A stretch of 64,000 nucleotides of DNA from Shewanella sp. c952 (lineage in GTDB: Bacteria > Pseudomonadota > Gammaproteobacteria > Enterobacterales > Shewanellaceae), in contig NZ_BPEW01000019.1 in the NCBI RefSeq assembly GCF_019654975.1, positions 1 to 64,000 on the forward strand, in the 5' to 3' direction. The notes under the pieces are model-generated. The model saw only the letters and a list, made by a program, of their open reading frames with translations. It was not told the origin of the DNA and ran no database searches. The position numbers and the translations under genes were made by a program. Below are positions 19,381-28,640 of this stretch, piece by piece; within the stretch, counting starts at the first letter, position 1, and the number at the start of each line of letters is the position of its first letter.

Positions 19381-19397
19381 GCACTGCCTCAACAGCA

Positions 19398-19424
19398 GGA
19401 GAGCGAAGTAAGGCTTCGCTCTCC
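19398..19424 (+). other. Intercistronic hairpin
   Basis: A perfect 11-bp stem GGAGAGCGAAG (19398-19408) and CTTCGCTCTCC (19414-19424) with a 5-base loop, but no T run. It lies between the TPR-like gene and the kinase gene and may limit read-through or stabilise the upstream transcript. Confidence 0.6.
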
Positions 19425-19482
19425 AATAACCACACTCGTACTGGTTTTCATTTAAGTGGTCAGCTTCTAAAAGGAATTTTTC

Positions 19483-20553
19483 ATGACTGAGTCAGCTCAA
19501 TCAAAAGAGGATAAATTTGCCTGGGTTTACCTAGTTAATCTGGTTTTTTATCTTATCCCCATCTTCGTTACAAACATGCTGCCTTGGGAGATAGCCTTAA
19601 GCTTAGCGGCTTTAATCCCTTTTGTTTATTGCTATTTTTGGGCTTACCGTTCAACCACGGCTAATGCCTACCGGCCGATTTTGGCGATGATAACCATTGG
19701 CGTACTTGTCACACCAATTAATACTGGTTCACTATCACTGTTCACCTTTGCTGGCTTCTTTATCGGGTTTTTCTACCCGCTAAGAACCGCCATTTTCAGC
19801 TTAATTGGGCTCATAACACTACTATCGCTACTTAACGCTGGGCTCAACGTTGACCATTACTATTGGGTGATTTATGGCGCTGGACTCATTGCCGGAATCG
19901 GTCTTTTCGGTGTAGCGGAGCGTAAAAGAGTCGAGCATAAATGTAAGGAAAAAAAGAGCCAAGCAGAGATCAAACAGCTGGCAACAATGTTAGAACGAGA
20001 ACGAATAGCTCGCGATCTGCACGACATCATGGGACACAGCCTTTCATCCATCTCTTTAAAAGCAGAGCTGGCTGAAAAGCTCATCGCCAATAATCAAACT
20101 GAACAAGCAAGGCAGCAATTAACAGAGCTTAATTGTATTGCTAGAGACAGCTTAAGTCAGATCCGCCAAACAGTATCAGGCTACAAACACAAAGGCTTGG
20201 CCGCCAGCGTTACCCAGCTTTGCCAGACTCTGCGTGACAAAGGCTTGAGTGTGAGCTTATTTGGCGAGATCCCTAAATTAGATCCCGAGTTAGAAACCCA
20301 ACTGATCTTAAGTTTAACCGAGCTTTGCAGCAATATTGTCCGTCATAGCAAAGGAACTCGCTGCGAGTTACACTTTGAGCAAACCACAACAGAACTCCGA
20401 ATTGTCATCAGTGATGATGGCTGTCCAAGTCAAATTGAGCAGGGTAATGGACTGACTGGGATCAACGAAAGACTCGCTAAATTTAAAGGTGCACTCAGTT
20501 GGAGTTTAGATCCTGATTGCCAATTTACGATTAGTCTGCCGACACAAGGATAA
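19483..20553 (+). CDS. DesK-like sensor histidine kinase (HisKA_3)
   Basis: A 356-residue kinase. Residues 10-145 hold about five membrane segments with short loops, so the sensor is likely membrane-embedded, as in DesK. The H-box ERERIARDLHDIMGHSLSS contains the phospho-acceptor His180. A C-terminal HATPase with LTELCSNIVRHSKGT (N-box), ISDDGCPS and GNGLTGINERL (G-boxes) follows. A linker of charged residues (146-170) is probably a coiled coil. AAGGA precedes the ATG. Only 7 bases separate it from the response regulator. The signal is unknown. DesK-type kinases sense membrane fluidity, but related ones sense other membrane stress. Confidence 0.88.
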   Translation: MTESAQSKEDKFAWVYLVNLVFYLIPIFVTNMLPWEIALSLAALIPFVYCYFWAYRSTTANAYRPILAMITIGVLVTPINTGSLSLFTFAGFFIGFFYPLRTAIFSLIGLITLLSLLNAGLNVDHYYWVIYGAGLIAGIGLFGVAERKRVEHKCKEKKSQAEIKQLATMLERERIARDLHDIMGHSLSSISLKAELAEKLIANNQTEQARQQLTELNCIARDSLSQIRQTVSGYKHKGLAASVTQLCQTLRDKGLSVSLFGEIPKLDPELETQLILSLTELCSNIVRHSKGTRCELHFEQTTTELRIVISDDGCPSQIEQGNGLTGINERLAKFKGALSWSLDPDCQFTISLPTQG

Positions 20554-20560
20554 CTCTTAG

Positions 20561-21157
20561 GTGAGAATTTTATTAGCAGAAGACCAAGCCATGGTGCGAG
20601 GCGCACTTTCAGCACTGTTATCATTGAGTGGCGAATTTGACATTACCCAAGCCGCAGATGGAGATGAAGCGCTAGCGCTATTAAAGACTTCTGAATTTGA
20701 GCTGTTACTCACCGATATTGAGATGCCAGGTCTCAGTGGTTTAGATCTGGCAAACTGGTGCCACCAAAATAAGCCAAAATTAAAGATTGTGGTCATCACT
20801 ACTTTTGGCAGAGCCGGATATATAAAACGCGCCATAGAATCTGGGGTTGGCGGCTTTTTACTAAAAGATGCGCCATCAGACACCTTAATCAAAGCGATAA
20901 ACCAAGTGATGGCAGGGAAACGCATTATCGATCCAGAGCTGGCCATCATGGCGGTAGGAGAGTCGGATCCACTCAATGACAAAGAGCGTAAAGCACTGAA
21001 GCTTGCAGGCGAAGGGAGATCCACTTCAGACATTGCCGCAACACTATTTATTGCTGAAGGAACAGTACGAAATTACCTCTCTGAAGCGATCAGTAAACTA
21101 CACGCTACAAACCGTATTGATGCCGCTAGAATCGCCCAACAAAAAGGTTGGCTTTAA
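20561..21157 (+). CDS. NarL/DesR-family response regulator
   Basis: A 198-residue two-domain regulator with a GTG start. The receiver has acid residues ED (7-8), phospho-acceptor Asp52 in LLLTDIEMPG, Thr in VVITTFG and the Lys of FLLKDAPSD. The C-terminal LuxR-type HTH (about 135-195) has LAGEGRSTSDIAATLFIAEGTVRNYL. The DIEMPGLSG and RAGYIKRAIESG segments are close to DesR-type regulators. It is paired with the adjoining kinase, and a plausible target is the palindrome at 18587-18600. Confidence 0.9.
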   Translation: MRILLAEDQAMVRGALSALLSLSGEFDITQAADGDEALALLKTSEFELLLTDIEMPGLSGLDLANWCHQNKPKLKIVVITTFGRAGYIKRAIESGVGGFLLKDAPSDTLIKAINQVMAGKRIIDPELAIMAVGESDPLNDKERKALKLAGEGRSTSDIAATLFIAEGTVRNYLSEAISKLHATNRIDAARIAQQKGWL

Positions 21158-21221
21158 TATAAAAAAGCCCAGATTTGCGTAAAACCATATCTCTGATAAT
21201 ATATGTATAAATTTACAGTGT

Positions 21222-23312
21222 TTGAGTGCTAAACGTTTGCAGAGACTCGATCTTGTTCCGATAACAGAACTCAAGGGCGTCGCTAAAAAGATGGCCGAGA
21301 GATTAGCAAAGCTGGGGATCACAACAGTGCAAGATCTGTTGTTTCACCTGCCGCTGCGCTATGAAGATCGTACTCAAATTTACCCGATTGCCTCACTCTA
21401 CCCTGGCAGCTACGGCACAGTAGAGGCAGTGATCCAATCCAGCCAAGTATTGCAGGGACGTAAGCGCATGCTTACCTGTACTGTGCGGGATGATACTGGC
21501 AGTTTAACCCTGAGGTTTTTCAACTTCTCAGTTGCACAAAGAAATGGCCTACAAACGGGTAGTGTTATCCGCGCCTATGGTGAAATCCGCCGCGGTAAAC
21601 ACTTCAATGAGATCATTCATCCGGAATACAAATTAGTTGCCATTGATGACCCTACACCATTAAGTGACACACTTACTCCTGTCTATCCAACAACCGAAGG
21701 TCTTAAACAAGCCAGTTGGATTAAGCTAACGGAACAAGCACTAATGATGTTAGCCAACGGCGGATTACCAGAGTTACTACCAAGTAATCTTCAGCCCAAT
21801 CAGATGGAGCTGAAACAGGCACTGCAGCTATTGCACCGTCCAAATAATCAAGTGTCGCTGTTTGATCTGGAAAACGGTACTCACCCCGCACAGCAACGCC
21901 TTATCCAAGAGGAGTTGCTGGCGCACAATTTAAGTATGTTGCGCCTTCGCCAGCGCACCCGCCGCGATAAAGCCGTTAGTATGTCGGCGACAGGTCAACT
22001 GCTAAACCCATTTTTAGCATCGCTGCCTTTTAAACCAACAGGGGCGCAGCAACGTGTGGTTAGCGACATCACTCGCGATCTCGAAAAGGCAGAACCTATG
22101 ATGCGCCTTGTTCAGGGCGATGTTGGTTCAGGTAAAACCTTAGTGGCAGCGCTAGCCGCTTTGCAAGCTATCGAGAGCGGTTACCAAGTCGCGATGATGG
22201 CACCAACAGAGCTACTTGCCGAACAACATGCCGTCAACTTTAGAAGCTGGTTTGAACCGCTAGGCCTTAAAGTCGGTTGGCTAGCAGGCAAGTTAAAAGG
22301 TAAAGCTAGAACGCAATCTTTGGCCGATATTGAATCGGGTGCCGCCAATATAGTCATTGGCACCCATGCTATATTTCAAGAGCAAGTGGTGTTTAATAAG
22401 CTCGCGTTAATCATCATCGATGAGCAACATCGATTTGGTGTTCATCAGCGCTTAGGCTTGCGCGAGAAAGGTGTCAGTCAAGGCTTTCATCCGCATCAGC
22501 TGATTATGACCGCAACGCCTATTCCGCGAACTTTAGCGATGACAGCTTACGCCGATCTCGACACCTCAGTCATTGATGAACTGCCACCAGGACGAACTCC
22601 TGTAACCACCGTCGCAGTATCAGATCAGCGCCGTGAAGAAGTTATCGACAGAGTACGCCAGGCAGCCGTTAACGATAATCGCCAAGCCTATTGGGTATGT
22701 ACCCTCATTGAGGAGTCTGAGGCATTAGAATGCCAAGCTGCAGAAGACACCGCAGAGGAGCTCAAACTTGCCCTGCCCGAGTTAAAAGTAGGTTTAGTGC
22801 ACGGCCGAATGAAACCTGCAGAGAAACAACAGATCATGGCAAGCTTTAAAGCGGGCGAAGTGCACTTGCTCGTTGCGACAACTGTGATTGAAGTCGGTGT
22901 TGATGTGCCCAATGCCAGTTTAATGATTATTGAAAACCCTGAGCGTCTAGGACTAGCTCAACTGCATCAGCTTAGAGGCCGTGTTGGCCGTGGTGCCATC
23001 GCCAGCCATTGCGTATTGATGTATAAGCCGCCGCTGTCAGCCACTGCAACTAAGCGCTTAGGTGTATTAAGGCAAAGTAACGACGGTTTTGTTATTGCAC
23101 AGCGAGATTTAGAGATCCGCGGCCCGGGGGAAGTATTAGGTACAAAGCAAACGGGGGTTGCAGATATGAAAATCGCAGATTTAATGCGCGATCAAGCGTT
23201 AATCCCTCATGTGCAAAAGCTTGCGCCGCATGTTATGCAGCAAGCTCCAGACAGTGTCGATGCCATTATTCAACGCTGGCTTGGTGATCGTGAGCAATTT
23301 GTCCAAGCTTAA
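21222..23312 (+). CDS. recG: ATP-dependent DNA helicase RecG
   Basis: A 696-residue helicase that remodels stalled replication forks and Holliday junctions. The N-terminal wedge region includes VQDLLFHLPLRYEDRT. The helicase core has Walker A GDVGSGKT, the DEQH box (IIDEQHRFGV), TATPIPRT and the TRG-region QLRGRVGRG. The start is TTG at 21222. The resulting N-terminus (RLDLVPITELKGV) aligns with E. coli RecG, while the next ATG would remove part of the wedge. In E. coli recG adjoins trmH; here 5.9 kb separate them. Confidence 0.95.
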   Translation: MSAKRLQRLDLVPITELKGVAKKMAERLAKLGITTVQDLLFHLPLRYEDRTQIYPIASLYPGSYGTVEAVIQSSQVLQGRKRMLTCTVRDDTGSLTLRFFNFSVAQRNGLQTGSVIRAYGEIRRGKHFNEIIHPEYKLVAIDDPTPLSDTLTPVYPTTEGLKQASWIKLTEQALMMLANGGLPELLPSNLQPNQMELKQALQLLHRPNNQVSLFDLENGTHPAQQRLIQEELLAHNLSMLRLRQRTRRDKAVSMSATGQLLNPFLASLPFKPTGAQQRVVSDITRDLEKAEPMMRLVQGDVGSGKTLVAALAALQAIESGYQVAMMAPTELLAEQHAVNFRSWFEPLGLKVGWLAGKLKGKARTQSLADIESGAANIVIGTHAIFQEQVVFNKLALIIIDEQHRFGVHQRLGLREKGVSQGFHPHQLIMTATPIPRTLAMTAYADLDTSVIDELPPGRTPVTTVAVSDQRREEVIDRVRQAAVNDNRQAYWVCTLIEESEALECQAAEDTAEELKLALPELKVGLVHGRMKPAEKQQIMASFKAGEVHLLVATTVIEVGVDVPNASLMIIENPERLGLAQLHQLRGRVGRGAIASHCVLMYKPPLSATATKRLGVLRQSNDGFVIAQRDLEIRGPGEVLGTKQTGVADMKIADLMRDQALIPHVQKLAPHVMQQAPDSVDAIIQRWLGDREQFVQA

Positions 23313-23505
23313 AGGATATATCACTGCAACCAGCCAATAGCGCCATACTCTGTATGGCAATTCAACTATGTTTAAAGATTGATACAAATTAAATATCCTT
23401 AATAGAGCTTCAACCTATAGACAAGCCTGTTTAATTTTGCAAAATGGGTGAATAGCAAATGCATTACCACTATAACGATCATCGTGCGGTAGCAGAGGAA
23501 ACTAA

Positions 23506-24372
23506 ATGCAACTCAGTCAAGAAGATAGAATTACACCTCAGGAGAAATCCTCAGGTACAAATGGCCTAGCAATTATTGCCATTGCCGCAGTTGTGTTGAT
23601 CTCTGTTGGAGGTTACTACTATTTAAGTGGTGATGATAAGAGTGAAGAGCCACAGATTATTGCACCAGTAATCGTGCCAGATCCAATCCCAGAAGAACCG
23701 CTTGAAACAGAAGCGATTTTGCCTGAACCAGAGCCTGAAATCGTTGAACCTGTGCAGCTACCTGAAGTGGAGCCCGTTCCTGAAGTGGAGCCCCTTCCCG
23801 CTCTTGCCGACAGTGACGCTTATATTCATCAAAAGGCGATAGACATCGCCGACGGAATGGCCATTGAGCCACTGATGATTGAAGATAATGTTGTACGCCA
23901 GTTTGTGGTGTTTGTAGATAACTTGGCTCAAGGGGAACTGGCTCGTAAAGTGAGTCCATTGAAAGCACCAAATAACAGCTTCACGGTGTCGGAAATAGCG
24001 AACAAAACCTATGTCGATCCTGATAGCTACCATCGTTATGATCTGTACGCTGACTTTCTTGCCAGCCTAAATGAAGAGGAATTAGCTAAAAGTTACAAAG
24101 AGATGACTCCACTATTAGGTGAAGCATTTAGTGAACTCGGCTATAACGACACCTCATTTGATGAAAGAATGCAGCAGGCTATCGCTATCATGCTGGATGC
24201 GCCTATTATTGAGCAGCCTATTGAGCTCGATGGCGTCAGCGTAAACTACCAGTTTGTTGATCCGAATTTAGAAGCGCTACCGAATGCACAAAAGTTGATG
24301 ATCCGTATGGGACCCGAGAATTCTCGTAAAGTGAAATCGGCACTACGTCGACTACAAAAGCACCTAAATTGA
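23506..24372 (+). CDS. DUF3014-like membrane-anchored protein
   Basis: A 288-residue protein with one membrane segment near residues 22-42 (LAIIAIAAVVLISVGGYYYL), then a Pro/Glu-rich linker with repeated EPEPE and EVEP units (residues about 50-95), then a helical domain. The layout and the LVQFV/NNSFTVSEI- and MRMGPENSRKVK-type segments are those I associate with DUF3014, common in gammaproteobacteria. Function is unknown. GAGGAA precedes the start. The Pro/Glu linker probably spans part of the periplasm. Confidence 0.6.
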   Translation: MQLSQEDRITPQEKSSGTNGLAIIAIAAVVLISVGGYYYLSGDDKSEEPQIIAPVIVPDPIPEEPLETEAILPEPEPEIVEPVQLPEVEPVPEVEPLPALADSDAYIHQKAIDIADGMAIEPLMIEDNVVRQFVVFVDNLAQGELARKVSPLKAPNNSFTVSEIANKTYVDPDSYHRYDLYADFLASLNEEELAKSYKEMTPLLGEAFSELGYNDTSFDERMQQAIAIMLDAPIIEQPIELDGVSVNYQFVDPNLEALPNAQKLMIRMGPENSRKVKSALRRLQKHLN

Positions 24373-24398
24373 TCTGTTAACAATATTTAAAACTCTAT

Positions 24399-24426
24399 TA
24401 AGGGCTCTTAAACAACAGAGCCCTTA
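24399..24426 (+). terminator. Hairpin after the DUF3014-like gene
   Basis: A perfect 10-bp stem TAAGGGCTCT (24399-24408) and AGAGCCCTTA (24417-24426), loop of 8. There is no strong T run after it, so termination is likely but not certain. Confidence 0.5.
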
Positions 24427-24546
24427 CCTTACCTCTACACATCGATAACCACCTGTCGCATTAAGTTACAGTCGTATCTTAAAACACTTCTTGTTCAAAC
24501 ATATTCTGTTGTAGAATGACGCCTCAACAGCGTACTTTTGGTGGTA

Positions 24547-24681
24547 GGAGATTACTCCCCATCACAAGTAATCTCCGCTGATTATGTACTTATTTGACGC
24601 TCGTTCAGCATATTTGGTTTATAATTTAATAAATCAGTCACTTACACATTCTATTTTAGGCACTACGAACGGATATTCGTA
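24547..24681 (+). promoter_or_regulatory. Aryl-polyene cluster control region with two inverted repeats
   Basis: Within the 323-base gap before the cluster are GGAGATTACT-N10-AGTAATCTCC (24547-24576, perfect arms), a possible promoter (TTGACG 24594-24599 and TATAAT 24620-24625, spacing 20, longer than ideal) and TACGAA-N6-TTCGTA (24664-24681), directly before the ribosome site GAGG of the first gene. The first repeat lies just upstream of the -35, and the second lies in the leader. Either could be an operator or an RNA stem. Confidence 0.45.
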
Positions 24682-24695
24682 TGTGAGGCAGTGCA

Positions 24696-25412
24696 ATGAA
24701 GTTTAGCATTCTTTCATGGGGCGCTTGGTCGCCGCAGTATCAGCATAAAGCTGACTGGCAAGCTTGGCCTGCTGCGATATCTGATATTGGAGCGACAACA
24801 ACGGCTGCGCCTAAATTGCCACAAGTTCCTGCAATGCAACGCCGCCGCCTGAGTAAGCTGACAAAAATAGTCCTGGATTCGATTTTTCAATGTGAGCCAC
24901 CCGCGCAATGCCGCAGCATTTTTGCCTCACAACATGGAGAGATAAACCGCACCATAAACTTGCTCAACGACATTGTCGAACAGTCTCCTCTATCGCCAAC
25001 TGCATTTAGCCAATCAGTACATAATACTGCCAGCGGTATCTATAGCATTGTGAATCAAAACCAAAATGCATCAACCTCCATTGCAGCAGGAAGTGAAACG
25101 CTTTATCAGGCATTTATCGAAGCATATGCATTGTTAGTTGATGATCCTGAGCCGCTACTGCTTTCTTATGCCGACGATACTGTCCCAGATATCTACCAGC
25201 AGTTTGCTAGCGAGCCTGAGTGGCCAATTTCTGCAGCCTTTGTGATTGCGCCGAGTAACACTCAACATGTTGCGCTTGCCCAAATCGATTTGAAACCAAT
25301 ACAGGCAGAGGTAAACCCGCTAACACTCGTAGAATTGCTCGCCAGTATTGCCAATAAAACGGCGATCTCTGGTAACTTCTCTGGCGCGCACTGGAGCGTA
25401 AGTTTTGACTAG
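24696..25412 (+). CDS. apeC: APE chain-length factor (beta-ketoacyl synthase-like)
   Basis: A 238-residue beta-ketoacyl-synthase-like protein, about half the size of a full ketosynthase. It has QRRRLSKLTKI and the FASQHGE...VEQSPLSPTAFSQSVHN segment typical of the Ketoacyl-synt_2 (chain-length factor) family. The active-site Cys and the two His of a working ketosynthase are not seen, as expected of a factor that pairs with ApeO. In studied APE systems the ApeO:ApeC heterodimer extends the polyene with malonyl units. It is the first gene of the cluster. Its ATG is preceded by GAGG at 24684-24687, and its stop overlaps the next start. Confidence 0.8.
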   Translation: MKFSILSWGAWSPQYQHKADWQAWPAAISDIGATTTAAPKLPQVPAMQRRRLSKLTKIVLDSIFQCEPPAQCRSIFASQHGEINRTINLLNDIVEQSPLSPTAFSQSVHNTASGIYSIVNQNQNASTSIAAGSETLYQAFIEAYALLVDDPEPLLLSYADDTVPDIYQQFASEPEWPISAAFVIAPSNTQHVALAQIDLKPIQAEVNPLTLVELLASIANKTAISGNFSGAHWSVSFD

Positions 25413-26208
25413 ACAGCCTGCTCCTGCTCGGCTATCAGGCATCGCTTACCTACCACGCTGGTTAGGTGGCACTTTGTGCTATATCGTTTTTGGCCTTGGC
25501 GGCCTACTCAGCTCATTAACCATTTTGCCCATTCTCAGGTTTTGGCCAGGCACAACCACACAACGTATAGAACGAGTGCAGTATGCCGTTCATATTATGT
25601 TTAAGGGCTTTGTTCACATGCTAACTTGGGCAGGTTTGATCAAAGTGAGCCATGGCGATCTACAACAGCTACAAGATGCCAAAGGTATAATTGTCACCTC
25701 TAATCATCCAACGCTTGTTGATGTCGTTGTGCTGATTAGCTTAATGCCCAATACCAGCTGTATTGTTAAACAAGGCATATGGCGTAATCCGTTTATGCGT
25801 GGCGTCGTATCGAGTGCCGGTTATATCCCTAACCGAGGTGCAGAGTTGTTATTAGCTGACTGTAAAGAGGTGTTAAACCGAGGCAATAACCTGATTATTT
25901 TCCCTGAGGGTACTCGCACGGTTATCGGAAAACGAGTCAATAACTTCGCCCGCGGAGCGGCTAATATTACCATCCGTACCCAAAGTGATCTTTTACCCCT
26001 ATTACTTAAAACCAACTGTGTAGGTTTCAGTAAACAAGAGTCTTGGTATCAACTACCTAGACGCACAATCGGCATGCATATCGAAGTAGGCGAAAAACTG
26101 CCCTATCTACGCTATGATGCTACTGCGGGTGGCGATGCTAAAATGGCTCGCCAAATGACTCGTGATCTTGAAGAATATTATAAACAACAATTAGATAAAT
26201 ACTTATGA
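25405..26208 (+). CDS. PlsC-type acyltransferase of the APE cluster
   Basis: A 267-residue 1-acylglycerol-phosphate acyltransferase-like protein. It has a membrane segment near residue 20-40, the catalytic NHPTLVD (HX4D) motif and FPEGTRT, the two main acyltransferase blocks. By position it matches ApeD of characterised clusters, which probably transfers the aryl polyene or fatty acyl chain to a lipid carrier at the inner membrane. It starts at TTG 25405, overlapping the chain-length-factor stop by 8 bases, which suggests translational coupling. The acceptor is unknown. Confidence 0.8.
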   Translation: MTRQPAPARLSGIAYLPRWLGGTLCYIVFGLGGLLSSLTILPILRFWPGTTTQRIERVQYAVHIMFKGFVHMLTWAGLIKVSHGDLQQLQDAKGIIVTSNHPTLVDVVVLISLMPNTSCIVKQGIWRNPFMRGVVSSAGYIPNRGAELLLADCKEVLNRGNNLIIFPEGTRTVIGKRVNNFARGAANITIRTQSDLLPLLLKTNCVGFSKQESWYQLPRRTIGMHIEVGEKLPYLRYDATAGGDAKMARQMTRDLEEYYKQQLDKYL

Positions 26209-26459
26209 GCTTAGAAAACGAAATTAAACAATTGATCATCGACAGTCTTGATCTTGAAGATGTCACTATTGATGATATTGATGCCGATGCAGCGCTATTT
26301 GGCGAAGGATTGGGATTAGACTCTATTGATGCCCTTGAACTTGGTTTAGCCATCAAGAAGCAGTTCGATGTAAAAATTGAAGCAAATTCTGAAGCAACCA
26401 AATTGCATTTTTACAGCGTTGCTAGCTTAGCAAACTTTGTTAAGTCACAGCGAGTGTAG
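26205..26459 (+). CDS. apeE: Acyl carrier protein 1 of the APE cluster
   Basis: An 84-residue ACP. The phosphopantetheine Ser40 is in GLGLDSIDALEL. It overlaps the acyltransferase stop by 4 bases (ATGA). In the reconstituted Xenorhabdus pathway ApeE is one of two ACPs and is loaded with the aryl starter. The assignment of letter E versus F is by position. No phosphopantetheinyl transferase gene is in the window, so loading must rely on one elsewhere. Confidence 0.85.
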   Translation: MSLENEIKQLIIDSLDLEDVTIDDIDADAALFGEGLGLDSIDALELGLAIKKQFDVKIEANSEATKLHFYSVASLANFVKSQRV

Positions 26460-26467
26460 GAGATATT

Positions 26468-26716
26468 ATGCAAACTCGTGAACAGATCCTAGAAGCACTG
26501 ACTCACATCTTAGTTGATGAATTTGAAGTAGAAGCAGACGATATAACGTTAGAGGCATCACTCTATGAAGAACTAGATCTAGACAGTATTGATGCAGTCG
26601 ATCTAGTGATCAAACTGCAACAGATGACAGGTAAAAAAATTAAGCCTGAAGAGTTCAAAGCAGTCCGTAGCGTCGGTGATGTCGTCACTGCGATTGAAGG
26701 TTTAGTTAAAGGCTAA
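26468..26716 (+). CDS. apeF: Acyl carrier protein 2 of the APE cluster
   Basis: An 82-residue ACP with the prosthetic-group Ser40 in LDLDSIDAVDL and strongly acidic flanks. Two different ACPs in tandem, 8 bases apart, are a hallmark of APE clusters. This one probably carries malonyl extender units or the growing chain. Its stop codon overlaps the next start by one base. Confidence 0.85.
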   Translation: MQTREQILEALTHILVDEFEVEADDITLEASLYEELDLDSIDAVDLVIKLQQMTGKKIKPEEFKAVRSVGDVVTAIEGLVKG

Positions 26717-27264
26717 TGCGGCTATTTTTGCAAGTAGTGACCAGCTTGGTGGTTATTGGCTACCCACTAGCCGTCTACTTCGGTTTGCACTATTTGCCCG
26801 GCGGTACAATAGCACTGCTGCTATGTGCAGTATTACTACTGCGCTTAATGCTGCAAAAGCAGAAACTTAAAGCATTACGCCTACCGATATTTATTGGTAT
26901 TGGCCTTACTGCAGGTAGCTTTTTCGCCAGGGAGCATGATCTTCTATTGTTCTATCCAGTGGTGATTAACCTCACCATGTTAGGGCTATTTAGCTACTCA
27001 CTGCTTCGCGGTCCTAGCATGATCGAACAGTTAGCTAGACTAAAAGAGCCCGATCTGCCACAGACAGCTGTTGGCTATCTCAATAAAGTAACGCTGATTT
27101 GGTGTGGACTGTTTATTTTCAATGCAAGCGTGGCACTTTATACCGCGCTCTATACAGATTTAGCGACTTGGACACTCTATAACGGTTTAATCGCCTATTT
27201 GCTTATCGGTTTACTGCTCGCACTAGAGTGGTTATACAGAACATTGTGGTTAAAAAAGACATGA
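26716..27264 (+). CDS. APE cluster inner-membrane protein
   Basis: A 182-residue integral membrane protein with about six hydrophobic segments, and LLRGPSMIEQLARLKEPDLP as a conserved-looking loop. It corresponds by order to the ApeG/COG4648 membrane protein found in aryl-polyene and xanthomonadin clusters. Its activity is unknown; a scaffold or transport role is inferred. The ATG overlaps the previous stop (TAATG), and its own stop overlaps the ligase start by 4 bases. Confidence 0.75.
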   Translation: MRLFLQVVTSLVVIGYPLAVYFGLHYLPGGTIALLLCAVLLLRLMLQKQKLKALRLPIFIGIGLTAGSFFAREHDLLLFYPVVINLTMLGLFSYSLLRGPSMIEQLARLKEPDLPQTAVGYLNKVTLIWCGLFIFNASVALYTALYTDLATWTLYNGLIAYLLIGLLLALEWLYRTLWLKKT

Positions 27265-28640
27265 CTCAATTACTTAAATCTTGGTTGTCTCAAGGGCCAT
27301 CCGCACAGCAGTTGATCAGCTTCAACCATCACAATATTGTGACTGGTTCCGTATTCAGCAGCCAAGTGGCTCACTTACATCAGCAGTTAGTCAGCTCAAT
27401 AGAGAAACGCTGGCTACTTAGTTGTGACAGCAGTGATATGTTTGCCGTCGGCCTCTGTGCAGGTTTACTCGCTGGCAAACAGATTATCTTACCAGCCAAT
27501 ACTCAAGCTGGAACATTAAGTGAATTGACTCATGAGTTTGAAGGGGTGATTTCAGATCTACCTCTCTGTGAAGGCAAAGCTTTTCTGCGCCTAGATAAAG
27601 AGCTCAACCTGCCAACATCGGCCTGGCCTCAATTGGCGCAATGGGGCGAACTGGTTCTATTTACCTCCGGTAGCAGCGGTAAACCTAAGAAAATTGCCAA
27701 GTCACTTAGCCAGCTAGATGCTGAGGTCAGTGTGCTAGAGCATACCTTTGCCGAACATTTGCCTCACTGTAGTGTGATCTCCACCGTTTCACACCAACAT
27801 ATTTATGGTCTGTTATTTAAAATTCTTTGGCCTTTGGCTGCCAGTCGCCCATTCCTGAGCGACCTTGTCGAATACCCCGAAACCCTGAGCTATTATGCAA
27901 ACCTATTTCCAAATCTCTGCTTAATCAGCAGCCCTGCACAACTGTCTCGTTTACCCGACGCACTTGATAACGAGCGGCAACTTCGCGCGCCAAGCTTAGT
28001 ATTTAGCTCTGGCGGCCCGTTAAACTTTGACGCTGCCATGGCGATTAAACATTGTTACGGTAAGTTACCCACAGAGGTGTTTGGTAGCACTGAAACCGGA
28101 GGAGTTGGTTATAGACAACAACACTCCCCTTTAGAACCTTGGCAAACTTTTGCCAAGATAGAGATTAAGCGTGATGCCGCCGATGGTGCACTGCAGCTTC
28201 GCTCCCCTTATTTAGAGGATGATAATTGGCTGAGGTGTGAAGATAAAATTAGCATTGTGGCCGATGATAAATTTACGCTCGAAGGGCGCCTAGATCGCAT
28301 CATCAAAGTTGAAGAAAAACGCTTATCGCTGGTGCAAATGGAGTCATTGTTAGAGAGCCACCCTTACGTTAGCAAAGCAGCTTTACTGATGTTAGAGCAA
28401 CCTAGAACCCAATTGGGCGCGGCAATTGAGCTTTCTCCACAAGGTATAGAATTGCTAGAGTCAGATGGGAAATTAGCGCTCAACAACCAGTTTAAGCAGC
28501 ACCTATTATCTCAGTTTGAACGCGTTACACTGCCAAGACGCTGGCGCTATCCAGAGCAACTACCACTGGATCCACAAGGTAAACGCGTGCACCACACAAT
28601 GTTAGCTTTATTTGATATCGATAAGTTTAAAAGCAAATGA
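27261..28640 (+). CDS. apeH: Aryl-ACP ligase (AMP-dependent synthetase) of the APE cluster
   Basis: About 459 residues of the ANL family. FTSGSSGKPKK is the ATP-binding P-loop, VFGSTETGGVGYR the acyl-binding motif and LEGRLDRIIKVEEKR the hinge. In characterised APE pathways ApeH activates the aryl starter acid as an adenylate and loads it onto an ACP. The GTG at 27228 extends the frame, but the ATG at 27261 overlaps the preceding stop as ATGA, the pattern used through this operon, so I chose 27261. Here the starter may come from the ammonia-lyase product. Confidence 0.85.
   Translation: MTQLLKSWLSQGPSAQQLISFNHHNIVTGSVFSSQVAHLHQQLVSSIEKRWLLSCDSSDMFAVGLCAGLLAGKQIILPANTQAGTLSELTHEFEGVISDLPLCEGKAFLRLDKELNLPTSAWPQLAQWGELVLFTSGSSGKPKKIAKSLSQLDAEVSVLEHTFAEHLPHCSVISTVSHQHIYGLLFKILWPLAASRPFLSDLVEYPETLSYYANLFPNLCLISSPAQLSRLPDALDNERQLRAPSLVFSSGGPLNFDAAMAIKHCYGKLPTEVFGSTETGGVGYRQQHSPLEPWQTFAKIEIKRDAADGALQLRSPYLEDDNWLRCEDKISIVADDKFTLEGRLDRIIKVEEKRLSLVQMESLLESHPYVSKAALLMLEQPRTQLGAAIELSPQGIELLESDGKLALNNQFKQHLLSQFERVTLPRRWRYPEQLPLDPQGKRVHHTMLALFDIDKFKSK

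Noticed and set aside
24664..24681. A possible riboswitch in the APE leader
   Set aside because: Only one small stem is visible and no conserved aptamer pattern is recognisable. I keep it as a possible operator only.
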